This document shows positions 29,162-39,083 of a stretch of 64,000 nucleotides of DNA, one piece after another (the stretch's first letter is position 1; each line of letters opens with the position of its first letter). Origin of the DNA: Alphaproteobacteria bacterium (GTDB taxonomy: Bacteria; Pseudomonadota; Alphaproteobacteria; Caulobacterales; Caulobacteraceae); NCBI GenBank assembly GCA_025359785.1, contig JANYET010000015.1:1-64000 (forward strand), written 5' to 3'. The notes beneath the pieces are model-generated. The model was not told the origin of the DNA. It did no database searches and saw only the letters and a list, made by a program, of their open reading frames with translations. The position numbers and the translations under genes were made by a program.

Positions 29162-31015
29162 ATGAGTCTCGCGGCCGAGTTCCTGAAACGCTTTCGAACC
29201 GCCGAGCGCGCCGGGGACCCGATGCTGGCCCTGCTGGAAGATCCGGTCGGCTTCGGCTCGGCGATGGAGCTCAAGACCGAGGAACTCGACCAGGCCCTGG
29301 CCGAGGCGGTCGATGGAGACTTCGGCGGCCCGGCGATCCTGAACCGCGAAGGCTTCGCGTCCGCGGCCTGCGACCGGAACGGCGCGGTGATCTACGCCGG
29401 GCCGCGATTCCAGGACTGGTTTCGCGAGGCGGACCTGTTCAGCGCGACCCTGGCGGGCCTGGCCATCGATCGGCCCAACGTGTCGCTGCTCACCCACGAC
29501 CGAACCGGCCGGCCGGTCGCCGTGGCCGCGGGCCTGGCGTCCGTCGCCCTCAACTGGCCCCTGGACGCCGGCGTCCGCGCGGCCCTTGAAACGGTCCCGG
29601 AGGGCTACGCCGTCGTGGCGTTCCAGCCGAGCGGCTACTCGTGGGAACGGGTGCGGGACGCCTATGGGCTGACTATCGCCGAGGGCCTCCTGGTGGCCGC
29701 CCTGGCGCGGCATGGCGACCTGCAACGCGCCGCCGCCGAACGCGGCATCGCCTACGAGACCGCCCGAAAATTCGTCGCCTCGGCCATGCGCAAGACCGGC
29801 GCCCGACGGCAGACGGAACTGATCCGGCAGGCCCTTAACGTCGCGGCCGGCGAAATCGCCGAGCCCGCGCAATTCACCCCGGTGTTGCGGGACCTCTTCG
29901 CCCTGTCGCAGGACCAGGCGAACCTCGCTGTCCTGCTGTCCCAGGGCATGACCCGGGAGGGCGCCGGCGCCCAGCTGGGCCTGTCCTCCAACCAGGCAAA
30001 GGCCGCCCTGAAATCGATCTTCGAGAATTGCGGCGTGGCCAGCGCCGTCGATCTTGCGCGTATCGTATCGGAGGTCAGCGCGCTGGAAGGACTGGCCACC
30101 GCCTGCCACGTTTCGCTGAAGTCGTCGGGCGAGGCGATGGAGCCCCTGCGCCTGGCGCCGCGCCGGCGGGGCCAGGGCGCCATCGCGGTGGCCGACTATG
30201 GCCCGGCAAGCCACAGGCCCGTGCTGATCTTCCATGGCGGCAGCAGCGGGCGGACGCAGGTCAGGGGCTTCATCGGCGCCCTGCAGGCGGCGGGCTGGCG
30301 TCCGATCAGCATTGAGCGCGCGGGTTTCGGCCTGTCGTCCTTCGTCGAGGGCGATCCGTTGGCGACGGCGGTCCAGGATATCTCAGACGTGCTCGACGCC
30401 CTGGGCATCAAGAGCGCGCCGGCCATCGCCCTCAGCACCTTCGCCGCCGTGGTGGCCTGTGCAGCGCAGAACTCCGGCCGCGTGACGGGTGGCGTCATCA
30501 TCAATCCTGATCCGCCAAGGGTCACCGATCCGACCGTCGGCCACGTGCTGCTCAACTACATGAAGATGCTGATCGGCAATCATCCGGACCTGGGAGCCAG
30601 GTTCATTCGGCTGATCTATCGACGCGCGACCTCAGCCTCGATTGAACGCTCCTTTCGAAGCGCCGCGAAAGGTTCGCCTTCCGACGAGGCCTTGTTTGAC
30701 GATCCCGCCTGCCTCGCCGACTTCGAGCGTGGCGCCCGGCAGGCCGCCGTGGGCGAGCGTGGGGTGATCAACGAGATGCGGGCGCTCATGCGGGGCCCTC
30801 AACCCGCCCCGGTGGCGGACTCGAGTGTCTGGACGATCCTGTTTGGCGCGCAAGACCGCACCCTCGATGTCGCCGACGGCCGCGCGCACTGGGCTGGGAA
30901 ACTTCCGGCGGCGCGCATTGAAACCCTCGCCGAGGGCGGCCACTGGCTCCATGCCAGCCATTCCGCCGCCGTGGCCGCGGCGCTGGCGCGACAGGTCAGG
31001 ACCTCGTCGATCTAG
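29162..31015 (+). CDS. Double LuxR-type HTH + alpha/beta hydrolase fusion protein
   Basis: Two HTH-like blocks (YGLTIAEGLLVAALARHGDLQRAAAERGIAYETARKFVASAMRKTG; FALSQDQANLAVLLSQGMTREGAGAQLGLSSNQAKAALKSIFENCG), then PVLIFHGGSSGRTQV...RAGFGLSS...ALSTFAAV...LFGAQDRTLD...EGGHWLHASH. Confidence 0.8.
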   Translation: MSLAAEFLKRFRTAERAGDPMLALLEDPVGFGSAMELKTEELDQALAEAVDGDFGGPAILNREGFASAACDRNGAVIYAGPRFQDWFREADLFSATLAGLAIDRPNVSLLTHDRTGRPVAVAAGLASVALNWPLDAGVRAALETVPEGYAVVAFQPSGYSWERVRDAYGLTIAEGLLVAALARHGDLQRAAAERGIAYETARKFVASAMRKTGARRQTELIRQALNVAAGEIAEPAQFTPVLRDLFALSQDQANLAVLLSQGMTREGAGAQLGLSSNQAKAALKSIFENCGVASAVDLARIVSEVSALEGLATACHVSLKSSGEAMEPLRLAPRRRGQGAIAVADYGPASHRPVLIFHGGSSGRTQVRGFIGALQAAGWRPISIERAGFGLSSFVEGDPLATAVQDISDVLDALGIKSAPAIALSTFAAVVACAAQNSGRVTGGVIINPDPPRVTDPTVGHVLLNYMKMLIGNHPDLGARFIRLIYRRATSASIERSFRSAAKGSPSDEALFDDPACLADFERGARQAAVGERGVINEMRALMRGPQPAPVADSSVWTILFGAQDRTLDVADGRAHWAGKLPAARIETLAEGGHWLHASHSAAVAAALARQVRTSSI

Positions 31016-31049
31016 CCTCAGCCAGGGGGGCCAGCGCGCCCTCCCGCCC

Positions 31050-31760
31050 TCAGTCGTCGCAGCTCAGGCGGTAGCCGATGCCCGGCTCGGTCATCAGCAG
31101 TTCGGGGCTCGAGGGGTTGGCCTCCAGCTTCTGGCGCAGCTGGGCCATCAGCACACGGACGAACTGGGCGTCGGCGTTGGTGTCGGCGCCCCACACCGCC
31201 AGGATGATCTGTTTGTGGGTGACCACCCGGCCGGCGTGGCCCGCCAGGATGCGCAGCAGCTGATACTCCCGTGGCGTCAGCCGCACCTCCTCGCCCTGGA
31301 TCATCACCCGGCGCGCCGGAAAGTTCACCTCCAGCTCGCCGAATTGGAACTTGGGCTGGGCCGAGAACCGCCGCTCGCGCCCGCGCAGCACCGCGCGGAT
31401 CCGCGCCAGCAGCTCACCGACCCCCACCGGCTTGTTGACGAAATCGTCTGCGCCGAGGTCCAGCGCGGCGATCTTTTCGCTTTCAAGATCGCGGGCCGAC
31501 AGCACGATGATCGGCGCGTCCGACCATTCGCGGATGCGCTGGATCACGTCCTTGCCGTCCATGTCCGGCAGGCCGAGGTCGAGGATCACCACCTCCGAGG
31601 GCTCGCTGGCCAGCTGCGCCAGCGCCGCCTCGCCGGTGTCGGCCGTCGCGACCGTGAACCCCGCCGCGTCCAGCGCCGGCGTCAGCGCACGGACGATCTG
31701 CGGCTCGTCGTCGACAATCAGCAAGCGCCCCAGGTCCGCCCCCATCCCGTAGTCCTTCAT
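31050..31760 (-). CDS. KdpE-like response regulator (second copy)
   Basis: LLIVDDEPQIVRALTPALDAAGF, VVILDLGLPDMDGKDVI, winged-helix C-terminus. Confidence 0.9.
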   Translation of the reverse strand: MKDYGMGADLGRLLIVDDEPQIVRALTPALDAAGFTVATADTGEAALAQLASEPSEVVILDLGLPDMDGKDVIQRIREWSDAPIIVLSARDLESEKIAALDLGADDFVNKPVGVGELLARIRAVLRGRERRFSAQPKFQFGELEVNFPARRVMIQGEEVRLTPREYQLLRILAGHAGRVVTHKQIILAVWGADTNADAQFVRVLMAQLRQKLEANPSSPELLMTEPGIGYRLSCDD

Positions 31761-33250
31761 CCGCGCACCGCCGGCGGCGCCGCTGGAAGCACCAGCGACA
31801 ACACCATCCCACTGGGCGCGTCGGCGCGAAGTTTCGCGTCCGCCTGGCCCCCCATGCCCTGCATGACGCCACGGACGATAGAGAGCCCCAATCCGGTGCC
31901 GGGCATTCGCTTGGCGGCCGCGCCGCGGTAGAACTTGTCGAACAGCCTGGGCAGCTCGCTTTCCGGCACGCCCGGCCCCTCGTCGGCCACCTCCACCACG
32001 ATAAAATCGTCCTTCGGGAAGCTCGACAGCGCGATGACGCCGCCGTCCGGCGAATAGCGGATGGCGTTTTCCAGCACATTGGCCAGCGCCACCTCGAACA
32101 GCACCGGATCGCCCAGCGCCACGCCGGCCGCCGCGCCCAGGTGGCAGACGATGGTCCGGCGCCCCCGCAGCCGCTCGAAGCGCTTGCGCGTGCGCTCGAC
32201 CACCTCGGCCAGGTCGAAGGCCGCGCTATCGGCGTCCAGCGCCCCGCTCTCCAGCCGGCTCATCTGCAGGAGGTTGGTCACGAAGGCGTTCAACCGCTCG
32301 GCCTCTTCCTGGATGGTGGCGGTCAGGTCGTGGCGGGTCTGGGCGTCGAAGCGGTCGCCGAACTCCAGCAGCGAGGTGGCCGAGGCCAGCACGGCGGCCA
32401 GCGGCGTGCGCAGGTCGTGGCTGATCGACGACAGCAGCGCGTTGCGCAGGTCCTCGGTGCGCGCCCGGGCCTCGGCGCTGGCCTTGTCCACCGCCAGCTG
32501 CGCGCGGGCGATCGCCGCGGCGCCGGCGTCGGCCAGGATCTGCAGCAGGTCCTGCTCGTCCTCGCTCAGCGGCGGCTCGGCGCGCCAGCCCGCCAGCGCC
32601 CCGCCGGCCAGCGCCCGCAGCCGCCAGCCCTGCGCCTCGATGGTGGTCGGTCCGGCCTGCGCCGCCGCCGCCAGGGTGCGCGCCGCGCTCAGCACCGTCG
32701 CCGCCGGGGCCTCTCCGCCCGCCGCGCACAGCATCTCGCCCGCCAGCACGAACGCCTGCCCGCGCGCGCCCGCCGCCAGGTGGTCGGCCAGCCGTGCGTG
32801 GATGAAGCTCGGATCGTCCAAGGCCGAGAACTCCCGCGTGCCCTCGAACAGCACCGCCGTCGCCAGCGCGCGCGCCTGCGCCCGCTTGGCCTGGTCGCGG
32901 ACCCGCCCGGTCAGGTTGCCCATCAGGAACGCCACGGTGGGGTAGGTCGCCAGCACCAGGATGTCCTCGGCGTTATACGAGCCCTGGCTGAAGTACGGCA
33001 GGGCCACATAGGCGTTGTAGATGACGAACGAGATCAGCGCCGCCAGATAACCTGGCCCCGATCCCGCCAGATAGGACGTCACCAGCACGCCCAGATAGAA
33101 CGCCCCGCCGATCCGGTTTGACCCGGTCAGAAGATAGAGCCCCTGAGCCCCCGCCGTGGAGGCGGCGACCATCAGTATCGCCAGTCCATAGCGGCCCGGC
33201 GCGCTCAGCCGGTCGGCCCAGAATGGCGGTTTTAGCGTGCGGCGGGGCAC
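31757..33250 (-). CDS. Sensor histidine kinase resembling the KdpD C-terminal half, lacking KdpD/Usp N-terminal domains
   Basis: TM block (DUF4118-like), SSISHDLRTPLAAVLASATSLLEFGDRF, HATPase motifs; 4-nt overlap with the response regulator. Confidence 0.9.
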   Translation of the reverse strand: MPRRTLKPPFWADRLSAPGRYGLAILMVAASTAGAQGLYLLTGSNRIGGAFYLGVLVTSYLAGSGPGYLAALISFVIYNAYVALPYFSQGSYNAEDILVLATYPTVAFLMGNLTGRVRDQAKRAQARALATAVLFEGTREFSALDDPSFIHARLADHLAAGARGQAFVLAGEMLCAAGGEAPAATVLSAARTLAAAAQAGPTTIEAQGWRLRALAGGALAGWRAEPPLSEDEQDLLQILADAGAAAIARAQLAVDKASAEARARTEDLRNALLSSISHDLRTPLAAVLASATSLLEFGDRFDAQTRHDLTATIQEEAERLNAFVTNLLQMSRLESGALDADSAAFDLAEVVERTRKRFERLRGRRTIVCHLGAAAGVALGDPVLFEVALANVLENAIRYSPDGGVIALSSFPKDDFIVVEVADEGPGVPESELPRLFDKFYRGAAAKRMPGTGLGLSIVRGVMQGMGGQADAKLRADAPSGMVLSLVLPAAPPAVRG

Positions 33251-33323
33251 GGGCGGCTCACAAAACTTGGCCGGAGACGTCGGCCTTCGCCATTCGGCGG
33301 CTTTCCACCCTCATGGCAAGGGG

Positions 33324-33950
33324 TCAGATTTCCGCTTCCCAGGCCAGGAACTCCGGCCGCGCCAGCAGCCGCGCGCCATAGGCCGCCGCGCCGCCCGCAT
33401 CGCCGAAGTCGGCCAGCCGCACCCCATAGGTCCGAAACCGCGTCGCCACCGGCGTGAACATCGCGTCGGCGATCCCCCAGCCGGCGCCGCCCAGCCACGG
33501 CCCGCCGAAGCGGTCCAGGAGCCCGTTCCACAGCGCCACGATGCGGCGGATGTCCTTATGCGTCGCCTCGGACAGCGTCACCGCCCGAGGCGTGGCGGCC
33601 AAGTCCATCGGGCACTCGCCGCGCAGGCTCGAAAACCCCGAATGCATCTCCGCCGCGGCGGCGCGCGCATAGGCCCGCGCCACCGGGTCCGCCGGCCACA
33701 GCCCCGCCTCGGGAAACCGCTCCGCCAGATACTCACAGATCGCCAGCGAATCCCCGATCGTCATCGCCCCCTCCTTCAGCGCCGGAACCAGACCCGACGG
33801 CGAATGGGCCACAATCGCCGCGGCGCTGAGGTTGTTCTCCTGGCGCAGCGGGATCAGCGTCTCGTCGAACGCGGCGCCAACCGCCTTCAACACCAGCCAA
33901 GGCCGCATCGACCACGTCGACCACGCCTTGGTGCCGATAATCAGTTCCAT
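33324..33950 (-). CDS. Glutathione S-transferase family protein
   Basis: MELIIGTKAWSTWSMRPWLVLKAVGAAFDETLIPLRQ...PSGLVPALKEGAMTIGDSLAICEYLAERFPEAGLWP. Confidence 0.9.
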   Translation of the reverse strand: MELIIGTKAWSTWSMRPWLVLKAVGAAFDETLIPLRQENNLSAAAIVAHSPSGLVPALKEGAMTIGDSLAICEYLAERFPEAGLWPADPVARAYARAAAAEMHSGFSSLRGECPMDLAATPRAVTLSEATHKDIRRIVALWNGLLDRFGGPWLGGAGWGIADAMFTPVATRFRTYGVRLADFGDAGGAAAYGARLLARPEFLAWEAEI

Positions 33951-34017
33951 GGGGGTCAGGCTCCGGGGTTACGACCGCCCGCAGGTAAGTCGCCATGGCA
34001 GCCAAGTCCACCGCCGG

Positions 34018-34150
34018 CTAAGCCGCCCGAACCTCCAACGCCACCCCGCTGTCGCGCTGCAGCGCCGAGATCACCGCAAACAGGTTCCGCGCGCTCGGAT
34101 TGCCGCCCGGCCCAAACATCCGCATCAGGCTCTTGGCCGGCGTCCCGTTC
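34018..34150 (-). pseudogene. Possible remnant of a HigA-like/addiction-module HTH antidote protein (C-terminus only)
   Basis: Minus-strand reading AKSLMRMFGPGGNPSARNLFAVISALQRDSGVALEVRAA* resembles the end of probable addiction module antidote proteins; no recognisable N-terminal HTH in frame. Confidence 0.35.
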
Positions 34151-34434
34151 GCCGTCCCTGGCCCCCCGAAGCGGCGGAAACGCGTAATCCTCGCGTGATG
34201 CCCGCGCTGCCCACAAGGCGCGTTGACGCCTTGGCGAAGCGCAATGCTCAACGTGGTTTGCCAGCAGCCTGCCTTATCGCGGGCGAACAAGTTCAGGGCC
34301 CGAGACCGTCGGTTGGCACTGGAGCGCTCTGCCCCCTATCCACCCGCGGCTCCCCCCGCTAACCTCCCCCCAACAACACCAAAAACCGCCGCCCGGTCCA
34401 CGGGGGCGCATAACGCTTCGGGGGAAGCCGCCAG

Positions 34435-35952
34435 ATGACCGACACCACCGCGCCAGCGCCTGGATCGAGCGCCGCCGCCGCGCCGGCCGCGAAGCCCGTC
34501 TATTCCGCCAACTACAAGCGGCTGGTGCTGTTCCTGCTGGTGGTGGCCTACACGCTGAACTTCATCGACCGGACGATCATCGCGACGCTGGGCCAGCCGA
34601 TCAAGGACGCGCTGAAGATCACCGACGCGCAGCTGGGCCTCTTGGGCGGGCTCTATTTCGCCCTGCTCTACACCTTCCTGGGCATCCCGATCGCGCGGCT
34701 CGCCGAGCGGTTTTCCCGCGTCAACATCATCACCGCCGCCATCCTCATCTGGTCCGGCTTTACGGCGCTCTGCGGGTTCGCGGCCAATTTCGCCATGCTG
34801 GGCGCCTTCCGCTTCGGGGTGGGGATCGGCGAGGCGGGCCTGTCGCCGCCGGCCCATTCGCTGATCAGCGACTACTATGAGCCGAAGCAGCGGGCCTCGG
34901 CCCTGTCGATCTACAGCTTCGGCATTCCGCTGGGCACCATGATCGGAGCCATCGCGGCCAGCCAGATCGCCGCGGCCTTCGGCTGGCGGGCGGCCTTCAT
35001 GGTGGTGGGCCTGCCGGGCGTGGCCGTGGCGCTGGCGCTGAAACTGCTGGTGAAGGAGCCGCCGCGCGGACACTCAGAGGCAGAAGGCTTCGTGACCGTG
35101 ACCAAGCCCAAGGCCACCCTGGCCGGCGAGTTCGCCGAAATGTGGGCGGTGGTGAAACTGCTGTTCGGCAAGTGGCCCATCTTCAACATGGTGATGGGGA
35201 TCACTCTGGTCAGCTTCGCCGGCTACGGCGGCGGCCAGTTCGTGCAGCCCTATTTCCTGCGCAACTTCCACCAGCTCGACCTCAAGTCGGTGGGCCTGAT
35301 CGTCGGCCTCGCGGCGGGCTTTTCGCAGGGCATCGGCACCCTGATCGGCGGGCCGATCACCGACCGGATGTCGCGGCTGAGCCCGCGCTGGTACGCGCTG
35401 GTGCCGGCCATCGGCGTGGCCTGCGCCTATCCGTTCGTCGTGGGGATCTACACGGCCGGTTCGTGGCAGGCGGCGGCGACCTTCATGCTGGTCCCCGGCA
35501 TCCTGTCCTACGTCTATCTCGCCCCGACGTTCGGGGTGATCCAGAACATGGCCCCGACGCACCAGCGCGCGACCGCGGCGGCGATCATGCTGTTCTTCCT
35601 GAACCTGATCGCGCTGGGCGGCGGGCCGCCCTTCGCCGGCTGGGTGATCGACCACTTCTCGGCCTTCCACTACGCCCATCCCGGCGCGAACAGCCTGTGG
35701 GACGCGATTTCGGGCTTCGGCGGCACGCATCCGGCGGATTTCCAGCACGCCTGCCCGGGCGGCAAGGCGGCCAAGGAGGCCACGGACGCCGCCAAGGCGG
35801 CCTGCGGCGGCGCCCTGGTGCTGGGCACGCGCCAAGGGGTGATCCTGGCCTACGCCTTCAGCCTGTGGGGCGCGTTCCACTACCTGCTGGGCTCCTTCGG
35901 CCTGAAGGAAGCGCTGGCCAAGGCCCGCGCCGACCGCGGGGAGGCGGACTGA
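34435..35952 (+). CDS. MFS transporter (spinster-like)
   Basis: LVVAYTLNFIDRTIIATLGQPIKDALKITDAQLGLLGGLYFALLYTFLGIPIARLAERFSR. Confidence 0.92.
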   Translation: MTDTTAPAPGSSAAAAPAAKPVYSANYKRLVLFLLVVAYTLNFIDRTIIATLGQPIKDALKITDAQLGLLGGLYFALLYTFLGIPIARLAERFSRVNIITAAILIWSGFTALCGFAANFAMLGAFRFGVGIGEAGLSPPAHSLISDYYEPKQRASALSIYSFGIPLGTMIGAIAASQIAAAFGWRAAFMVVGLPGVAVALALKLLVKEPPRGHSEAEGFVTVTKPKATLAGEFAEMWAVVKLLFGKWPIFNMVMGITLVSFAGYGGGQFVQPYFLRNFHQLDLKSVGLIVGLAAGFSQGIGTLIGGPITDRMSRLSPRWYALVPAIGVACAYPFVVGIYTAGSWQAAATFMLVPGILSYVYLAPTFGVIQNMAPTHQRATAAAIMLFFLNLIALGGGPPFAGWVIDHFSAFHYAHPGANSLWDAISGFGGTHPADFQHACPGGKAAKEATDAAKAACGGALVLGTRQGVILAYAFSLWGAFHYLLGSFGLKEALAKARADRGEAD

Positions 35953-36152
35953 CCTCGCCGGTCGCGTCCGGAAGGGGCAAGTCGGCGCCCCGGCCGGATC
36001 GCTGGTACTTCCGCCACAGCCACCCCAGATTGTGTAACACGATCGACACCTGGGCGTTGACAGTCGTAACAAACGCAACCGTATCTTCCGCCATCTGACG
36101 AAACCACGGCGGGCAAAGGGGCCTCGCCGGGATCGTCCGGGGAGGTCTCCAG

Positions 36153-39014
36153 ATGCATCGACTTACGAGGGGCGCGACCCTTCTGGCCGCCAGCGCGCTC
36201 GCCGCCGGCGGCGCCTTCGGTATCGCCAACGCGCAGACCAAGTCCGGCCCGGCCGCGGCGGTCTCGGTCAGCGAGATCGTCGTCACCGGCTCGCGCATCC
36301 GCACCAGTCCGCTCGACCAGGACCAGCCGGTCATTTCGATCGACCAGGCCGCGGTCGCCAAGACCGGTCTCACCTCGACGGTGGAAGTGCTGCAGCGCAT
36401 CCCCTCGGCGGGCGGCGGATTAAACAGCAAATTCAATAACTCGGGCAATCTCGGCAACCCGCCGGACGGCGGCGGCGTCGGGGCCGGCTCCGCGGAAATC
36501 GACCTGCGCTACCTGTCCTCGCGCCGGGTGCTGGTGCTGGTCGATGGCATGCGCTGGGTGTCCGGCGCCTCGGCCTCGGGCGTGCCCGGCGCGGTCGACC
36601 TCAACACCATTCCCACGGCGATGATCAGCCGCATGGAGGTGCTGCAGGAAGGCGCCTCGCCGATCTATGGCTCAGACGCCATCGCCGGCGTGGTCAATAT
36701 CATCACCAAGCGCAGCCAGGACGGGTTCCAGGCCAGCGCCCAGGCCGGCAAGTTCGGCAACGGCGACGGGTTCAGCCAGGACTACAACTTCTCGTGGGGC
36801 CTCAGCCAGGATCACACCCACGTGGTGTTCGGCGGCGGCTACTTCAAACAGGACCCGGTGTTCTCCGGCAGCCGGGCGATTTCCCGGTTCCCCAACCCCT
36901 ATCAGACCTCCTGCCTGGGCGGCGGCTGCTCCTCGGGCACGCCGCTCGGCCGCCTGATCGTGCACGACCCCAACACCAACCAGGACCTGAACATCACCCT
37001 GAAGCAGGCCCTGCAACCCGGCCAGCGCCCGATCTATGTGCCGGGCGACCCGACCGGCGCGGCCGGCAGCTACAAGGCCTTCACCACCGCCGACCGTTTC
37101 GACTTCCAGCCCTACAACTACATCGAGACGCCGCTGGAACGCACCAGCGCCTTCCTGTCGGTCACCCAGGATCTGACCGACAGCATTCGCTTCCACGGCC
37201 GGGCCAGCTACGTCGAGCGCAAGTCCGCCAACCAGGCCGCGCCCCTGCCGCTGTTCGTCGGGCCTGACGCCGGCAACGGCAATCTGCTCGACACCGTCGC
37301 CGTCGACCGGACCAACCCCTACAACCCCTTCGGCTTCACGCTCACCGACGGGACCTATTCCTTCATCGGCCGCCGCCTGATCGAGGCGGGCCCCCGTCAC
37401 TATGAGCAGACGGTCGATACGGTCAACCTGACCGCCACGCTGGAGGGCGATCTGCCGGTCGGCGCGCGCACCTGGCACTGGGACGCCAACGCGGTGTGGT
37501 CGCGCAATCACGCCGACCAGACCTTCACCGGCAACGTCAACGCGCAACGGGTGCAACAGGCGCTCGGTCCGCTCGCCGGCTGCACCGGCGCCTGCGTGCC
37601 GCTCAACCTGTTCGGCGGCGCCGGCACCATCACGCCGGCGATGTTGTCCTACATTGGCTTCACCCAGGTCGATTCCTCGCAACAGGACCTGCGCGACTAT
37701 TCGGCCAACCTGACCGGCGACCTGATCGACCTGCCGGCCGGACCCCTGGCGTTCGCGGTCGGCGTCGAGCATCGGCAAACCAGCGGCTACTTCCAGCCCG
37801 ACCCCATCGTCGCGGCTGGCCTGTCCTCCGACATTCCGGCCCAGCCGGCGCGCGGCTCGATCACCGTCAAGGAGGGCTATGGCGAGCTGAAAATCCCGAT
37901 CCTCAAGGACCAGCCGTTCTTCTATCGCCTTGAGGCCTCGGTCGCCGGGCGCTGGTTCGACTATTCCACCTCGGGCTCGGACTCGACCTACAAGGCCGGC
38001 GTCAACTGGCGGCCGGTGCACGACGTCCTGGTCCGCGGCTCCTGGGGCCAGGGCTTCCGGGCGCCTTCGATCGGCGAGCTGTTCGGGTCCGCCTCGCGCT
38101 TCGATCAGGTGATCACCGACCCCTGTTCCGGATTCCTCACCAACGGCTCCAGCGCCGCGGTCCGCGCCAACTGCATCGCCCGCGGCGTGCCGGCCAACGG
38201 CAGCTACACCCAGCTCAACTCTCAGATCCCGGTGACCACCAGCGGCAACCGCGGCCTGAAGCCCGAAACCAGCGACGGACGGAACTATTCCATCGTCTGG
38301 CAGCCGGAGGCGCTGCGCGAAGCGTCCTGGGCCAGCGGCGGGTCGATCGAGGTCGCCTACTCCGAGATCAACCTCGACGGCGCGATCCAGGCGCTGGACG
38401 GCCAGACCGTGCTGAACCGCTGCGCCAACACCAATGATGTGCTGTCCTGCGCCACCATCACCCGCACGGCCTCCGGCGCCATCGCGGCGATCGCCAACCC
38501 GCTGATCAACATCGGCGGGATCAAGACCCGGGCGGTGGATCTGAACATCCTCTGGTCGTCGCCGGAATGGTCGCTGGGCCGCTTCACCCTCAGCTCCAAC
38601 ACCACCTTCCTGCTGGAGTTCGCCGAGCGTCAGCCCACCGACACCGGCTTCGCCAGCGTCGAGCGCAAGGGGACCGAGCGCGGCAGTCCGGACCAGGCCT
38701 ATCCGAAGACCAAGTCCAACCTCAGCCTCGACTGGCAGCAGGGCCAGTGGGGCGCCACCGGCACGGCCCGCTACATCTCGGCGGTCGAGGAGACCCAGCA
38801 ACCGAACCGGCTGGACGCGCGCACCTACTTCGACGCCCAGCTCCGCTGGACCCCGCCCATGTGGGACAGCCAGTTCCGCATCGCCGCGGGCGTCAACAAC
38901 CTGTTCGACAAGGACCCGCCGGGCTGCTTCAGCTGCAGCCTGAACAACTTCGACCCGAACGCCTATGACGTCCCGGGCCGCTTCTTCTACCTGCGCCTGA
39001 GCTACCGGCAGTAG
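36153..39014 (+). CDS. TonB-dependent receptor
   Basis: [14 protein letters not shown] box; [32 protein letters not shown]-terminal [10 protein letters not shown]. Confidence 0.95.
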   Translation: MHRLTRGATLLAASALAAGGAFGIANAQTKSGPAAAVSVSEIVVTGSRIRTSPLDQDQPVISIDQAAVAKTGLTSTVEVLQRIPSAGGGLNSKFNNSGNLGNPPDGGGVGAGSAEIDLRYLSSRRVLVLVDGMRWVSGASASGVPGAVDLNTIPTAMISRMEVLQEGASPIYGSDAIAGVVNIITKRSQDGFQASAQAGKFGNGDGFSQDYNFSWGLSQDHTHVVFGGGYFKQDPVFSGSRAISRFPNPYQTSCLGGGCSSGTPLGRLIVHDPNTNQDLNITLKQALQPGQRPIYVPGDPTGAAGSYKAFTTADRFDFQPYNYIETPLERTSAFLSVTQDLTDSIRFHGRASYVERKSANQAAPLPLFVGPDAGNGNLLDTVAVDRTNPYNPFGFTLTDGTYSFIGRRLIEAGPRHYEQTVDTVNLTATLEGDLPVGARTWHWDANAVWSRNHADQTFTGNVNAQRVQQALGPLAGCTGACVPLNLFGGAGTITPAMLSYIGFTQVDSSQQDLRDYSANLTGDLIDLPAGPLAFAVGVEHRQTSGYFQPDPIVAAGLSSDIPAQPARGSITVKEGYGELKIPILKDQPFFYRLEASVAGRWFDYSTSGSDSTYKAGVNWRPVHDVLVRGSWGQGFRAPSIGELFGSASRFDQVITDPCSGFLTNGSSAAVRANCIARGVPANGSYTQLNSQIPVTTSGNRGLKPETSDGRNYSIVWQPEALREASWASGGSIEVAYSEINLDGAIQALDGQTVLNRCANTNDVLSCATITRTASGAIAAIANPLINIGGIKTRAVDLNILWSSPEWSLGRFTLSSNTTFLLEFAERQPTDTGFASVERKGTERGSPDQAYPKTKSNLSLDWQQGQWGATGTARYISAVEETQQPNRLDARTYFDAQLRWTPPMWDSQFRIAAGVNNLFDKDPPGCFSCSLNNFDPNAYDVPGRFFYLRLSYRQ

Positions 39015-39083
39015 GCTGCCAGCTGGCTCCAGGAGCGTCGCCCGCCGCTTGACTCCGGCGGCCGGCGGCGCTCCAAGCCGCAC

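Noticed and set aside
33956-34216. 86-aa minus-strand ORF near the GST gene
   Set aside because: Overlaps the HTH-remnant frame with Arg/Gly-rich shadow composition; no motif.
36032-36080. TTGACA promoter and GTGT-a-ACAC dyad before the third TBDR
   Set aside because: The -35-like hexamer at 36057 has no good -10 at 16-18 nt (TATCTT only at about 19), and the 9-bp dyad is short; too weak to call.
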